A DNA stretch of 64,000 bases from Streptomyces venezuelae. Its GTDB lineage: Bacteria; Actinomycetota; Actinomycetes; Streptomycetales; Streptomycetaceae. Position numbers and translations under genes: made by a program. Under the pieces are notes generated by a model. It worked only from the letters and a program-made list of their open reading frames with translations. It ran no database searches and had not been told where the DNA came from. The stretch covers positions 2,340,001 to 2,404,000 of the forward strand of contig NZ_CP029189.1 of assembly GCF_008642275.1 (NCBI RefSeq), in the 5' to 3' direction. The stretch's first letter is position 1, and every line of letters starts with the position of its first letter. This document shows, in pieces, positions 56,374 through 64,000 of this stretch.

Positions 56374-58824
56374 TCACGCGAGGTCGAGCGTCGCGGTCAG
56401 CCGGGTGTCACCGTGCGAGTGGCTCGCGCGGACCTCGTAGGCGCCGGCGATCCGGCGCCAGCCGCGGGCCTCCTCGTCCCAGATCTCGAAGGCCCGGGCG
56501 GGCAGGGCGATCTCGGTCTCGACGCTCTCGCCGGGGCCCGCCGCCACACTCGCGAAGGCGGCCAGCCAGCTCGCCGGACGTTCCGCACCGTCCCGCTCGG
56601 GCGCCAGGTAGACCTGGACGACCTCGCGGCCGGGACGGGCACCCGTGTTGGTGAGGCGGACCCGGACCGTGTCGGCGGTGACCTCCAGGGAGTCGTACCG
56701 CCAGTCGGTGTAGCCGAGTCCGTGCCCGAAGGGGTAGGCGGGGGCCACGGCGTGCTTCTCGTAGGCCCGGTAGCCGATGAAGAGCCCCTCCCGGTACTCC
56801 AGGCGCCCGCCGGTGGGGACGACCTCGGTGACGGGCGCGTCCGCGAAGCGCGCGGGCCAGGTGGTGGGGAGCCGCCCGCCCGGCTCCGCGTCGCCCAGGA
56901 GTACGTCGGCCAGCGCGGCCCCGCCCTCCTGCCCGGGGAACCAGGTCAGCAGGACGGCCGCCACGTCCTCGCGCCACGGGAGCTCGACGGGGGAGCCCGC
57001 GTTGACGACGACCACCGTGTTCGGGTTCACGGCGGCGACGGCGCGCACCAGGTCGTCCTGGCGGCCGGGGAGGGTGAGGTCCTGCCGGTCGAAGCCCTCG
57101 GACTCCACGCGCTCGGTGGTGGCGACGACCACGACGGCGGTGTCGGCCTCCCGGGCGGCGGCCACGGCCTCGGCGATCAGCTCGTCGGCGTCGCGCCGCG
57201 GACCGAGGTGGAGCAGCGAGAACATGACCGCCCTGAGCGGCAGTGCGGACATGTCGGGGACATGGAAGGTCAGCGACACCTCGACGGGTTCGCCCTCGGT
57301 GAGGGTGACGCGGGCGCGCTCGCTGGGGGCGCCGAAGAAGGCTTCGAAGGGGTCGGCCTCGTTGCCCATCTCCTGGACGCCGCTCCACAGGTGCTCGCCG
57401 CCGACGGCCAGGTCGAAGGCGCCCAGTCCGCGGGTGCCGAAGGCGTGCTCGCCGCTCTCGCGCGGCACGAACGTGCCGCGGACCTCGATGCTCGCCATGG
57501 TCTCGTACGTGACCCCTGCGGGCAGGTCGTCGCCGATCCACTGGACCTGGCCCGAGGGCAGGCCGCCTTCGCCGAGGACGGTCCCGGAGGCGTCACGGCA
57601 GACGGCGTGCAGCTCGAAGCCCTGTCCGGCGGCGGTGAGCTCGTCGGAGGGGTCGGCGCCGACGGTGTAGGTGAGGGCGCCCTCGGGGAGGGCGGCGGTG
57701 AGCCCGTCGAGCGGGGAGACGACCCGCTCGGGGAAGACGGTGGCGCTGCCTCCGCCGAGGACACGGGCGTCGCGGGCGGCGGCGCCCGACAGGGCGATGG
57801 TGCCGCCGGCTGCCGCGTCGAGCGGCAGCGCCCCCTCGTTGCGGACCAGGACGAAGCCGCGGGCGGCGAGCTCGCGGGCCAGTGCCTGGCCGTCGATCGG
57901 GGCCGGGGGCCGCGCGACGGTGGCGGGCGCGCCCGCCAGGGCGCCGGTGCGGGCGGCGAGGCGCAGGACGTTGCGCACGGCCTCGTCCACGGCGGACTCG
58001 GGGACCTCGCCGGAGCGGACGGCTTCGGCGAGGGCGGGGCCGTAGACGGTGGTGGGGCCGGGCATGGCCACGTCCATGCCGCCGAGGACGTCCCCGGCGG
58101 TGGAGCGGGCGGCCATCCAGTCGGAGACGTTGCAGCCGTCGAAGCCCCATTCGGCGCGCAGCACCTCGTTCACCAGGTACTGGTGCTCGGTCATGGTCGT
58201 GCCGTTGACCTGGTTGTACGCGGTCATGATGCCCCAGGGGTGGGCGTTGGCGACGATGGCCTCGAACGGCGCGAGGTACAGCTCGCGCAGCGGGCGCGGG
58301 GCGATGACGCTGTCGACGGTGAACCGGTCGGTCTCGGCGTCGTTGCCGACGAAGTGCTTGACGGTGGTGCCGACGCCGCCGTCCTGGACTCCGTTCACAT
58401 AGCCGGAACCGATGGCGCCGGTGAGGTACGGGTCCTCGGAGTAGCACTCGAAGTGCCGGCCGCCGAGCGGTGAGCGGTGCAGGTTGACGGTGGGTGCGAG
58501 GAGGACGTGCACGCCCTTGCGGCGGGCCTCCTGGGCGAGGAGGCGGCCGGCGCGGCGGGCGAGCTCCGGGTCCCAGGCGGCGGCGAGCGCGGTCGGGGAC
58601 GGCAGGGCGACGGACGGGTCGTCGGCGGTCCAGCGCACGCCGCGGACCCCGATGGGCCCGTCGGAGAAGACCAGGGACTCCAGCCCGATGGCGGGGATGG
58701 CGGGCAGGGACCACATGTCCTGGCCGGCCAGCAGCCGGGCCTTGGTGTCGAGGTCCAGTTTGCCCAGTGCCGCCTCGACGGCGTCGTGGTGTGTCTGATC
58801 GCGGACCTGATCGGCATCGGTCAC
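56374..58824 (-). CDS. Glycoside hydrolase family 3 beta-glucosidase-like enzyme with PA14 insertion
   Basis: 816 residues. The GH3 N-domain has KHFVGNDAETDR and the nucleophile Asp235 in GFDGCNVSDWMAARS. The C-domain begins near 310 and is split by a PA14-like module (about 390-530, GVTYETMASIEVRGTFVPRESG). A Fn3-like domain (YPFGHGLGYTDWRY onward) ends it. No signal peptide, so it cleaves imported oligosaccharides or glycosides in the cytoplasm. The GTG has AGGAGG seven bases upstream. Divergent from the TetR gene, its likely regulator. Confidence 0.9.
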   Translation of the reverse strand: MTDADQVRDQTHHDAVEAALGKLDLDTKARLLAGQDMWSLPAIPAIGLESLVFSDGPIGVRGVRWTADDPSVALPSPTALAAAWDPELARRAGRLLAQEARRKGVHVLLAPTVNLHRSPLGGRHFECYSEDPYLTGAIGSGYVNGVQDGGVGTTVKHFVGNDAETDRFTVDSVIAPRPLRELYLAPFEAIVANAHPWGIMTAYNQVNGTTMTEHQYLVNEVLRAEWGFDGCNVSDWMAARSTAGDVLGGMDVAMPGPTTVYGPALAEAVRSGEVPESAVDEAVRNVLRLAARTGALAGAPATVARPPAPIDGQALARELAARGFVLVRNEGALPLDAAAGGTIALSGAAARDARVLGGGSATVFPERVVSPLDGLTAALPEGALTYTVGADPSDELTAAGQGFELHAVCRDASGTVLGEGGLPSGQVQWIGDDLPAGVTYETMASIEVRGTFVPRESGEHAFGTRGLGAFDLAVGGEHLWSGVQEMGNEADPFEAFFGAPSERARVTLTEGEPVEVSLTFHVPDMSALPLRAVMFSLLHLGPRRDADELIAEAVAAAREADTAVVVVATTERVESEGFDRQDLTLPGRQDDLVRAVAAVNPNTVVVVNAGSPVELPWREDVAAVLLTWFPGQEGGAALADVLLGDAEPGGRLPTTWPARFADAPVTEVVPTGGRLEYREGLFIGYRAYEKHAVAPAYPFGHGLGYTDWRYDSLEVTADTVRVRLTNTGARPGREVVQVYLAPERDGAERPASWLAAFASVAAGPGESVETEIALPARAFEIWDEEARGWRRIAGAYEVRASHSHGDTRLTATLDLA

Positions 58825-58901
58825 GGCCGTGCCTCCTCGTTGGGTGCGGTTGCTCGGTGCGGTGCCCCCATCGTGGACCCGTTGCCTGTTGAACGGTAGG
58901 G

Positions 58902-58929
58902 TTCGTAATGTGTTCGTGATATTCGAATG
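58902..58929. promoter_or_regulatory. Candidate operator: three TTCG-type direct repeats
   Basis: TTCGTAATG, TTCGTGAT and TTCGAATG start at 58902, 58913 and 58922, in the divergent region between the GH3 and TetR genes. The last is centred on the palindrome ATTCGAAT. The region is AT-rich for this genome. Confidence 0.4.
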
Positions 58930-59008
58930 CCGTACGGTCCTTGGGCAGGGCACAGGCGCAGGGCACAGGCGCAGGCACAGCGCATGAACGGGAAGGGGTG
59001 CCGGGCCG

Positions 59009-59596
59009 ATGGTCAGGGCGAGGAGCGAGGAACGCCGCGGGGAGATCGTGCGCGCGGCCGTCGAGGTGATCGCGGAGCGCGGCTACCGGGGCGCGTCCCT
59101 GGCCACCGTCGCCGAACGCGTGGGCCTGACCCAGCAGGGGCTGCTGCACTACTTCCCGACCAAGGAGGCCCTGCTGGTCGCGGTACTGGAGGAACGCGAC
59201 CGCTGGGACACGGGCGGCGGCTCGCGCTCGGCCGCGGACACCTGGCGCCTGGACCTGCTGGACTCGCTGGTCGAGTACAACGCCATGCGCCCGGGCATCG
59301 TCCAGACCTTCTCGGCGCTGCTGGGCGAGAGCGTCACCGACGGCCACCCGGCCCGGGAGTTCTTCACCGAGCGCTACGCCCAGGTCCGCTCGGAGATGGC
59401 GGCGGTGCTGCGCGCCGAGTTCGGCGACCGGCTCCCCTCCGGACTCACCCCCGAGGAGGCGGCCCCGCTGCTGACGGCGGTGATGGACGGCCTCCAGTAC
59501 CAGTGGCTGCTGGCCCCGGAGTCGGTGGACATGCCCGCCGCCTTCCGTTCCTTCCTGAAGCTGCTGCGGGGGCCGGGCAGCGCCTCGGCCCCGTAG
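59009..59596 (+). CDS. TetR-family transcriptional regulator
   Basis: 195 residues. HTH: EIVRAAVEVIAERGYRGASLATVAERVGLTQQGLLHYFPTKEALL (about 11-56). The C-terminal domain is like those of regulators of carbohydrate genes (LQYQWLLAPE). GAAGGGG lies upstream. Back to back with the GH3 gene, so control of that gene is inferred. Confidence 0.85.
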   Translation: MVRARSEERRGEIVRAAVEVIAERGYRGASLATVAERVGLTQQGLLHYFPTKEALLVAVLEERDRWDTGGGSRSAADTWRLDLLDSLVEYNAMRPGIVQTFSALLGESVTDGHPAREFFTERYAQVRSEMAAVLRAEFGDRLPSGLTPEEAAPLLTAVMDGLQYQWLLAPESVDMPAAFRSFLKLLRGPGSASAP

Positions 59597-59607
59597 GCGT
59601 GCCCCCT

Positions 59608-59658
59608 CCGGATCCTGCCGGGGCTGCCGCGCTGCCCGCGCTGCCCGCCAGGATCCGG
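59608..59658. terminator. Inverted repeat between convergent TetR and ABM genes
   Basis: CCGGATCCTG at 59608-59617 pairs with CAGGATCCGG at 59649-59658; further GC pairs are possible inside. Confidence 0.6.
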
Positions 59659-59668
59659 AAGAGACCGG

Positions 59669-59992
59669 CTAGTCGACCTGGAGCTCGCCCATCCGGCTCC
59701 AGCCGTCCGCACCCTCGATGGTGGTGCTGACGATCTCGGGCGTACGGGTCACCATCGGCCGCATGGTCTCCAGCGCGGCACGGAAGTGGTCCGAGGTGAC
59801 GTGCGCCTCGGCGGCGTCGTCCTGGAAGGCCTCGACCAGGACGTAGGTGTCCGGCTCCTCCAGGCTGCGCGACCACTCGAACCAGAGGTTCCCGGGTTCG
59901 GCGCGGGTGGCGCGGGTGAAGGGCGCGACCTTGTCGGGCCACGCGTCGACATATTCGGGCTTGACGGGGAATTTCACCACAATGAAGATCAC
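59669..59992 (-). CDS. Putative quinol monooxygenase (ABM domain)
   Basis: 107 residues, a complete ABM fold: MIFIVVKFPVKPEYVDAW, EPGNLWFEWSRSLEEPDTYVLVEAFQD and HVTSDHFRAAL. Similar to YgiN-like quinol monooxygenases. TAAAAT six bases before the GTG start and no Shine-Dalgarno indicate leaderless translation. Confidence 0.85.
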   Translation of the reverse strand: MIFIVVKFPVKPEYVDAWPDKVAPFTRATRAEPGNLWFEWSRSLEEPDTYVLVEAFQDDAAEAHVTSDHFRAALETMRPMVTRTPEIVSTTIEGADGWSRMGELQVD

Positions 59993-60107
59993 ACAGGCAT
60001 TTTATGCAGGTTGATCCGCCGAGCGCCCCCAACTGCCCGCTCCCGGCCCGGCCGTGACAGCGGGCACGGCCCCTCCCTGCGGGAAGGGACTGCCTAGCAT
60101 GGCCGCC

Positions 60108-61007
60108 ATGCCCTCTTCGCACAGCTTGTACGAGGTCTTCCTGAGCGTGGCCCGGATGGGCTCCCTCACCGCCGCCGCCCGTGCCCTGGGCTACACGCAG
60201 TCCGCCGTCTCCCGGCAGGTCCAGACCCTGGAGGACGAATGGGGCACGCCGCTCTTCGACCGCCTCCCCCGCGGGGTCCGCCTGACCGAGGCCGGGCGCC
60301 TCCTGCTCCCGCACGCCGAGGCCGTCGGCGAGCGGCTGCGCACCGCCCGCGCCGAACTCGACGCGCTGCGCACCCTCGGCGCCGGACGGCTGCGGATCGG
60401 CGCCTTCTCCACCGCCGACGCCGCCCTGCTGCCCCGTACGCTGGCCGCCTTCCGGGCCCGCCACCCCGCCGTGGCCGTCGCCCGCACCGAGGGCCCCTCC
60501 GCCAAGCACCTGGCCCTGCTCGCCGCCGGGGACCTCGACCTCGCCGTCGTCGCGGCCACCTCCGCGGAGCCGCCCCGCGGCTGCACCCCGCACCACCTGC
60601 TCGACGAGCGGATGTACGTGGCCCTGCCGGCCGGCCACCGGCTCGCCGGGCGCGCCGCCGTACGGCTGGCCGAGCTGGCCGACGAGGAGTGGATCGCGGC
60701 CGGCCCCCGGCCCGAGGAGACCCTCATGCACTCCGCGCTGGCCGGCGGCTTCCGCCCGCGCACCGGTTTCCTCGCCGCCGACTGGATCGCCAAGCAGGGC
60801 TTCGTCGCGGCCGGGCTCGGCGTCACCCTGGTCCCGGCGCTCGCCGCCTCCTCGGCACGGGCCGACCTGGCGCTCGTCCCGCTGCACCCGGACGACACCC
60901 CGCGCCGCCGGGTCTACGCCGCCACCCCGCACGGCATCGCCCCCTCCCCCGCCGCCCGGGCCTTCCTGGCCCTGCTCAAGGAGGTCGCGGCCGGGCTGGC
61001 ATCCTGA
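60108..61007 (+). CDS. LysR-family transcriptional regulator
   Basis: 299 residues. The HTH is YEVFLSVARMGSLTAAARALGYTQSAVSRQVQTLE (about 8-42), with a LysR substrate-binding domain after it. The ATG at 60108 is preferred because TAGCAT lies seven bases upstream (leaderless); an ATG three codons earlier overlaps this box. It is followed four bases later by the nitrilase-like gene, an unusual same-strand arrangement for LysR. Confidence 0.85.
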   Translation: MPSSHSLYEVFLSVARMGSLTAAARALGYTQSAVSRQVQTLEDEWGTPLFDRLPRGVRLTEAGRLLLPHAEAVGERLRTARAELDALRTLGAGRLRIGAFSTADAALLPRTLAAFRARHPAVAVARTEGPSAKHLALLAAGDLDLAVVAATSAEPPRGCTPHHLLDERMYVALPAGHRLAGRAAVRLAELADEEWIAAGPRPEETLMHSALAGGFRPRTGFLAADWIAKQGFVAAGLGVTLVPALAASSARADLALVPLHPDDTPRRRVYAATPHGIAPSPAARAFLALLKEVAAGLAS

Positions 61008-61011
61008 CCGG

Positions 61012-61731
61012 GTGAAGATCGCCGCAGCACAGCTGACCTGCGTCCCCGCGGATGTCCGGGCCAATGTCGCGCGGGCCGCGGACCTCGCCGCCGCCGCCCG
61101 CGAACAGGGCGCCGCGCTCGTGGTGTTCCCCGAGCTCGCGCTCACCGGCTACGAGCTCGCCCCGCTGAGCGCCGACCCGGGCCTGTGGACGGCCGCCGAC
61201 GACCCCCGGCTGGATCCGCTGCGCTCCGCCGGGATCGCCACCGCGGTCAACGTCGCCCTGCCCACCGGCGGCCCGCGCCCCGCGATCGCGACGCTGGTCC
61301 ACGACGCGGACGGCGCGCACGTGACGACGTACGCGAAGCAGCACCTCTACCGGCACGAGCAGGACGTCTTCGAAGGCGGCCGGGCCGACGGGCGCTTCGA
61401 ACTCGGCGGGATCCGCTTCTGCCTGGGCATCTGCTTCGACAACCACTTCCCGGAACTGCCCGGCCGGGGCGCCGCCGACGGCTGCCGGGTCCACCTGGCG
61501 AGCTCCCTGTACGGGACGGGCGACGGGATCCACGAGCGCGCCACCGTGCACCCGGAGATCGCGCGGGAGCACGGCCTGTACGTGGTCCTCGCCAACCACG
61601 TCGGCCCGGCCGGCCCGTGGACCGGCTGCGGCCGGTCGGCCGTGTGGGGCCCGGACGGCTCGCTGCTGGCCGAGGCCGACGACCGTACGCCCTCGGTGGT
61701 GACGGCCTCGATCGCGGCGGCCCCGGTGTGA
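61012..61731 (+). CDS. Carbon-nitrogen hydrolase (nitrilase superfamily)
   Basis: 239 residues with the full triad Glu41 (FPELALTGYE), Lys109 (YAKQHLYRHE) and Cys141 (LGICFDNHFPE). Such enzymes hydrolyse amides or N-carbamoyl compounds; the specific substrate is unknown. The GTG start is four bases after the LysR stop, implying translational coupling. Confidence 0.9.
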   Translation: MKIAAAQLTCVPADVRANVARAADLAAAAREQGAALVVFPELALTGYELAPLSADPGLWTAADDPRLDPLRSAGIATAVNVALPTGGPRPAIATLVHDADGAHVTTYAKQHLYRHEQDVFEGGRADGRFELGGIRFCLGICFDNHFPELPGRGAADGCRVHLASSLYGTGDGIHERATVHPEIAREHGLYVVLANHVGPAGPWTGCGRSAVWGPDGSLLAEADDRTPSVVTASIAAAPV

Positions 61732-61744
61732 TGAGGTGGGCGCC

Positions 61745-62467
61745 ATGAGCGACTTCGAGACGATCACGGTTCCGGAACGCCTCCACGGATACCCGGGGGT
61801 GGCCTTCGGCGGCTACGTGGCGGGCGTACTGGCCGCCCGCGCCGCGGCGAAGGACGTACGGGTGGACTTCCGGCGGCCCGTGCCGACCGGGGCGCCGGTG
61901 CGGCTCGCCGCGACCGCCGGCGGCGGCTGCGAGCTGACGGACGGCGAGCTGCTGCTGGCCGTGGCGACCGCGGTCGAAGCCCCCGGCGCGGACGCCCCCG
62001 AAGCCCCCTCCTGGGACCGGGCCGTGGCCGCGGCCGAGGCCTTCCGGGCGGACCCGCCGGACGGTCAGGCCGACTGCTTCGGCTGCGGCCTGGACCGGAC
62101 GCCCGCGACCGGGCTGCGCCTGCACTGCGGTACGGTGCCGGGCCGCGAGCTGGTCGCCGCGGCCTGGACGCCCGCGCCCGGACTCGGGGACGCGGACGGG
62201 CTGCTGCCGGCCGAGCTGGTGTGGGGCGCGCTGGACTGCCCGGGGAACGCCGCCGGGCGGCTGCTCGACGGCCGCCCCGCGGGTGCGGTCACCGCCGCGC
62301 TCGGCGCCCGGCTGCTGCGGCCGGTGCCGGTGGGCGAGGGGCTCGTCTCGTACGCCTGGATGCTGTCGTCCTCGGGCCGCAAGTACACCGTGGGCACGGC
62401 CCTGGCCACGGCCGACGGAGAACTGTGCGCCGTCGCCGAGGCGCTGTGGGTCCAGCCGCGCGCGTGA
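61745..62467 (+). CDS. Double-hotdog thioesterase-like protein
   Basis: 240 residues. Two hotdog-like halves: PERLHGYPGVAFGGYVAGVLAARA with VDFRRPVPTGAPVRL, then ADCFGCGLDR followed by GLRLHCG and TAALGARLLRPVPVGEGLVSYAW. The FGCG box is typical of actinobacterial PaaI-like proteins. The ATG has GAGGTGG about eight bases upstream, 13 bases after the nitrilase stop. Third gene of a likely LysR-nitrilase-hotdog operon. Confidence 0.75.
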   Translation: MSDFETITVPERLHGYPGVAFGGYVAGVLAARAAAKDVRVDFRRPVPTGAPVRLAATAGGGCELTDGELLLAVATAVEAPGADAPEAPSWDRAVAAAEAFRADPPDGQADCFGCGLDRTPATGLRLHCGTVPGRELVAAAWTPAPGLGDADGLLPAELVWGALDCPGNAAGRLLDGRPAGAVTAALGARLLRPVPVGEGLVSYAWMLSSSGRKYTVGTALATADGELCAVAEALWVQPRA

Positions 62468-62470
62468 ACC

Positions 62471-62806
62471 TCAGGCGGTGTCGGCCAGCAGGTGCTTGCC
62501 GCCCCACGCCCCGAGGGGTTCCAGGGCCGCGTTCAGGTCCTGGCCCAGCGGGGTCAGGGAGTACTCGACGCGCGGCGGGACCTCGTCGTACACCTCGCGG
62601 TGCACGAGGCCGTCGGTCTCCAGCTCGCGCAGCTGGGCGGTGAGCACCTTCTCCGAGATGCCGGGGGCGAGCCTGCGCAGTTCACCGAACCGGTGGGGTC
62701 GCTGGTCCAGCAGCCACAGGAGCGACACCTTCCACTTCCCGTCGATCACGGACATCGCCGCGGCGATCCCGCATTCGTCGGCGCCCGGCCTTCGTGTCAC
62801 CGCCAT
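62471..62806 (-). CDS. HxlR-family winged-helix regulator
   Basis: 111 residues: CGIAAAMSVIDGKWKVSLLWLLDQRPHRFGELRRLAPGISEKVLTAQLRELE is the HxlR signature, with Cys12 at the redox-sensing position used by HypR/YodB relatives. GGGGAGGG precedes the ATG. Divergent from the NAD(P) oxidoreductase, its probable target. Confidence 0.9.
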   Translation of the reverse strand: MAVTRRPGADECGIAAAMSVIDGKWKVSLLWLLDQRPHRFGELRRLAPGISEKVLTAQLRELETDGLVHREVYDEVPPRVEYSLTPLGQDLNAALEPLGAWGGKHLLADTA

Positions 62807-62856
62807 CGCACACCCTCCCCACCTGCTCGCTCACCTCGGGGTAACCACCCACTCCG

Positions 62857-62868
62857 AAGTGCGTACTT
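62857..62868. promoter_or_regulatory. Candidate HxlR operator
   Basis: AAGTGCGTACTT is symmetric at 10 of 12 positions and contains the AGT/ACT half-sites typical of HxlR-type operators. It is centred in the 96-base divergent intergenic region. Confidence 0.5.
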
Positions 62869-62902
62869 GAGCGCTCTGCCGCCTGCGACCAGGCTAAACG
62901 TC

Positions 62903-63790
62903 ATGACCGACACCACAGCTCACTTTTCCCTCACCCTCCTCGGCCTCGGCGACATGGGCACCGCCCTGGCCCGCACCTGGCTGGCCGCCGGGCACTCCCT
63001 CACCGTCTGGAACCGCACCCCCGCCAAGGCCGAGGCGCTGGCCGCCGAAGGGGCCCTTGTCGCGGCGACCGCCACCTCGGCGGTCGCCGCGAACACGCTG
63101 GTCGTGGTCTGTCTGCTGGACGACGAGAGCGTCGGGTCCGCCCTGGACGGCATCGACCTGACCGGCAAGGACCTCGTCAACCTCACCACCGGCACCCCGG
63201 GCGAGGCACGCGCCCGCGCCGCCTGGGCCGAGGAGCGCGGCGCCCGGTACCTGGACGGCGGGATCATGGCCACGCCGACGATGATCGGCGTCCCCGAAGC
63301 GGGCGGGTACGTCTTCTACAGCGGCTCGCACGCCCTCTTCGAGACCCACCGGACGGTCCTGGAGGTCCCGTCCGGCTCCCGCTTCGTCGGCGAGGACCCC
63401 GGGCACGCGGCCCTCCACGACGTGGCACTGCTGAGCGCGATGTGGGGGATGTTCGCCGGCATCTCGCACGCCTACGCGCTGATCGAGGGCGAGGACATCG
63501 CCCCGAAGGACCTGGCTCCGCTGCTGTCCGAGTGGCTCGGCGCGATGGGCTTCTTCGTCGGGAACGCCGCCGAGCGGCTGACCTCCCACGACTTCACCTC
63601 GGGGGTGGTCTCCAACCTGGCCATGCAGGTCACGGGCACCGACACGATGCTGCGCACCGCCGCGGAACAGGGGGTCAGCGCCGAGCTGGTCCTCCCGTAC
63701 GTGGACCTGCTGCGCCGCCGGCTGGCGGCGGACCCGGCCGCGCACGGCGGGGAGGACACGACGGGGGCCATCCTGCTGCTGAAGCGGTAG
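62903..63790 (+). CDS. NAD(P)-dependent oxidoreductase (imine-reductase/6-PGDH-like)
   Basis: 295 residues. The Rossmann motif is LLGLGDMGTALARTWLAAGHSLTVWNRT (the Asn-Arg end suggests NADPH). The C-terminal helical domain (DVALLSAMWGMFAGISHAYALIEGE) resembles imine reductases more than hydroxyisobutyrate dehydrogenases. The canonical catalytic Lys of the latter is not evident. Such genes often pair with HxlR regulators. Confidence 0.85.
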   Translation: MTDTTAHFSLTLLGLGDMGTALARTWLAAGHSLTVWNRTPAKAEALAAEGALVAATATSAVAANTLVVVCLLDDESVGSALDGIDLTGKDLVNLTTGTPGEARARAAWAEERGARYLDGGIMATPTMIGVPEAGGYVFYSGSHALFETHRTVLEVPSGSRFVGEDPGHAALHDVALLSAMWGMFAGISHAYALIEGEDIAPKDLAPLLSEWLGAMGFFVGNAAERLTSHDFTSGVVSNLAMQVTGTDTMLRTAAEQGVSAELVLPYVDLLRRRLAADPAAHGGEDTTGAILLLKR

Positions 63791-63802
63791 CCCGCCGGGC
63801 GG

Positions 63803-64000
63803 TCAGGAGTACGCGGGCGGCGGCGGTCCGAAACCCGCGGGAGCCGATTCGGCCTCCGGGGCCTCGTCGGTCTTCATGAGGTCGCGGGCCATCAGCGTGG
63901 CCCCGGCCACCGCGCCCGGCATCAGGAACACCGCGACCAGCGGCACCAGGAACGCCAGCACCAGCGGCACCCCGAAGCCGAGCACCAGCAGGCGCCGCGA
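63803..64000 (-). CDS. EI24/CysZ-like membrane protein, C-terminal part (cut by window edge)
   Basis: The last 65 residues: a hydrophobic segment (VPLVLAFLVPLVAVFLMPGAVAGATLMARDL) and a Pro-rich tail ending GPPPPAYS. The pattern fits EI24-domain proteins of actinobacteria. Six bases or fewer of spacer motif information remain, so the assignment is tentative. Confidence 0.55.
   Translation of the reverse strand, partial: SRRLLVLGFGVPLVLAFLVPLVAVFLMPGAVAGATLMARDLMKTDEAPEAESAPAGFGPPPPAYS

Overview
The window is high-GC actinobacterial chromosome, almost certainly Streptomyces. Third codon positions are nearly all G or C, GTG starts are frequent, and one TTG start occurs. The fatty-acid cluster order FasR-FabD-FabH-AcpP-FabF, the homodimeric AceE, the DUF3052 and DUF3145 proteins and the chromosomal Ter block are all typical of the conserved Streptomyces core. 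Identifications rest on reading translated sequence and motifs; no database search was run.

Layout. 1-2 kb: a thiolase fragment divergent from a CYP125-type steroid P450, with two KstR-like operators between them. 2-12.7 kb: general housekeeping and stress genes (hotdog thioesterase, GlxA-type regulator, GT87/PAP2 membrane enzyme, antitoxin-like protein, two small enzymes, GNAT, an MFS exporter fused to a MarR-like domain, a cell-wall binding protein and a HAD phosphatase). 12.7-14.4 kb: a gene-free 1.43-kb palindromic island with two 389-bp inverted arms around a set of about 39-bp repeats spaced every 63-65 bp. This is the most unusual structure in the window. 14.4-21.6 kb: DinB protein, a GDT1/TMEM165 transporter behind a yybP-ykoY manganese riboswitch, a secreted HNH nuclease, PhoD phosphatase, DedA protein and small membrane or secreted proteins. 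21.6-24.9 kb: the remains of an integrative element at a tRNA-Val(UAC) gene, with lower-GC genes (DUF6650-like, DUF6879, TPR with a TTA codon) and a frameshifted tyrosine-integrase tail.

25-37.4 kb: a coiled-coil protein, DUF4383, an FmdB zinc ribbon, then the Ter stress locus. In the Ter locus a CitE-like lyase, a PRTase/TRSP/StiP fusion, a HAD phosphatase and an O-methyltransferase are linked by 4-base start/stop overlaps. They are flanked by four TerD-superfamily proteins and a TerC-like (DUF475) membrane protein. 37.5-49.6 kb: AhpE-like peroxiredoxin, DUF3052, AceE, a K+ channel, an I36 inhibitor, TetR, alpha/beta hydrolase, DUF4429, MerR plus aldo/keto reductase with a clear operator, a serine hydrolase and a pirin. 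49.7-54.6 kb: fasR-fabD-fabH-acpP-fabF with a strong terminator. 54.6-64 kb: DUF3145, GDSL lipoprotein, GH3 beta-glucosidase with divergent TetR, ABM monooxygenase, a LysR/nitrilase/hotdog operon, HxlR with a divergent NAD(P) oxidoreductase, and a truncated EI24-type membrane protein.

How they work together. The fab cluster makes malonyl-ACP and elongates it under the neighbouring FasR. AceE supplies acetyl-CoA. The Ter block, peroxiredoxin and manganese exporter are stress functions. Most other genes are independent one- to three-gene units with a nearby regulator. Several starts lack a Shine-Dalgarno sequence but have a TANNNT box 6-8 bases upstream, which suggests leaderless transcripts.
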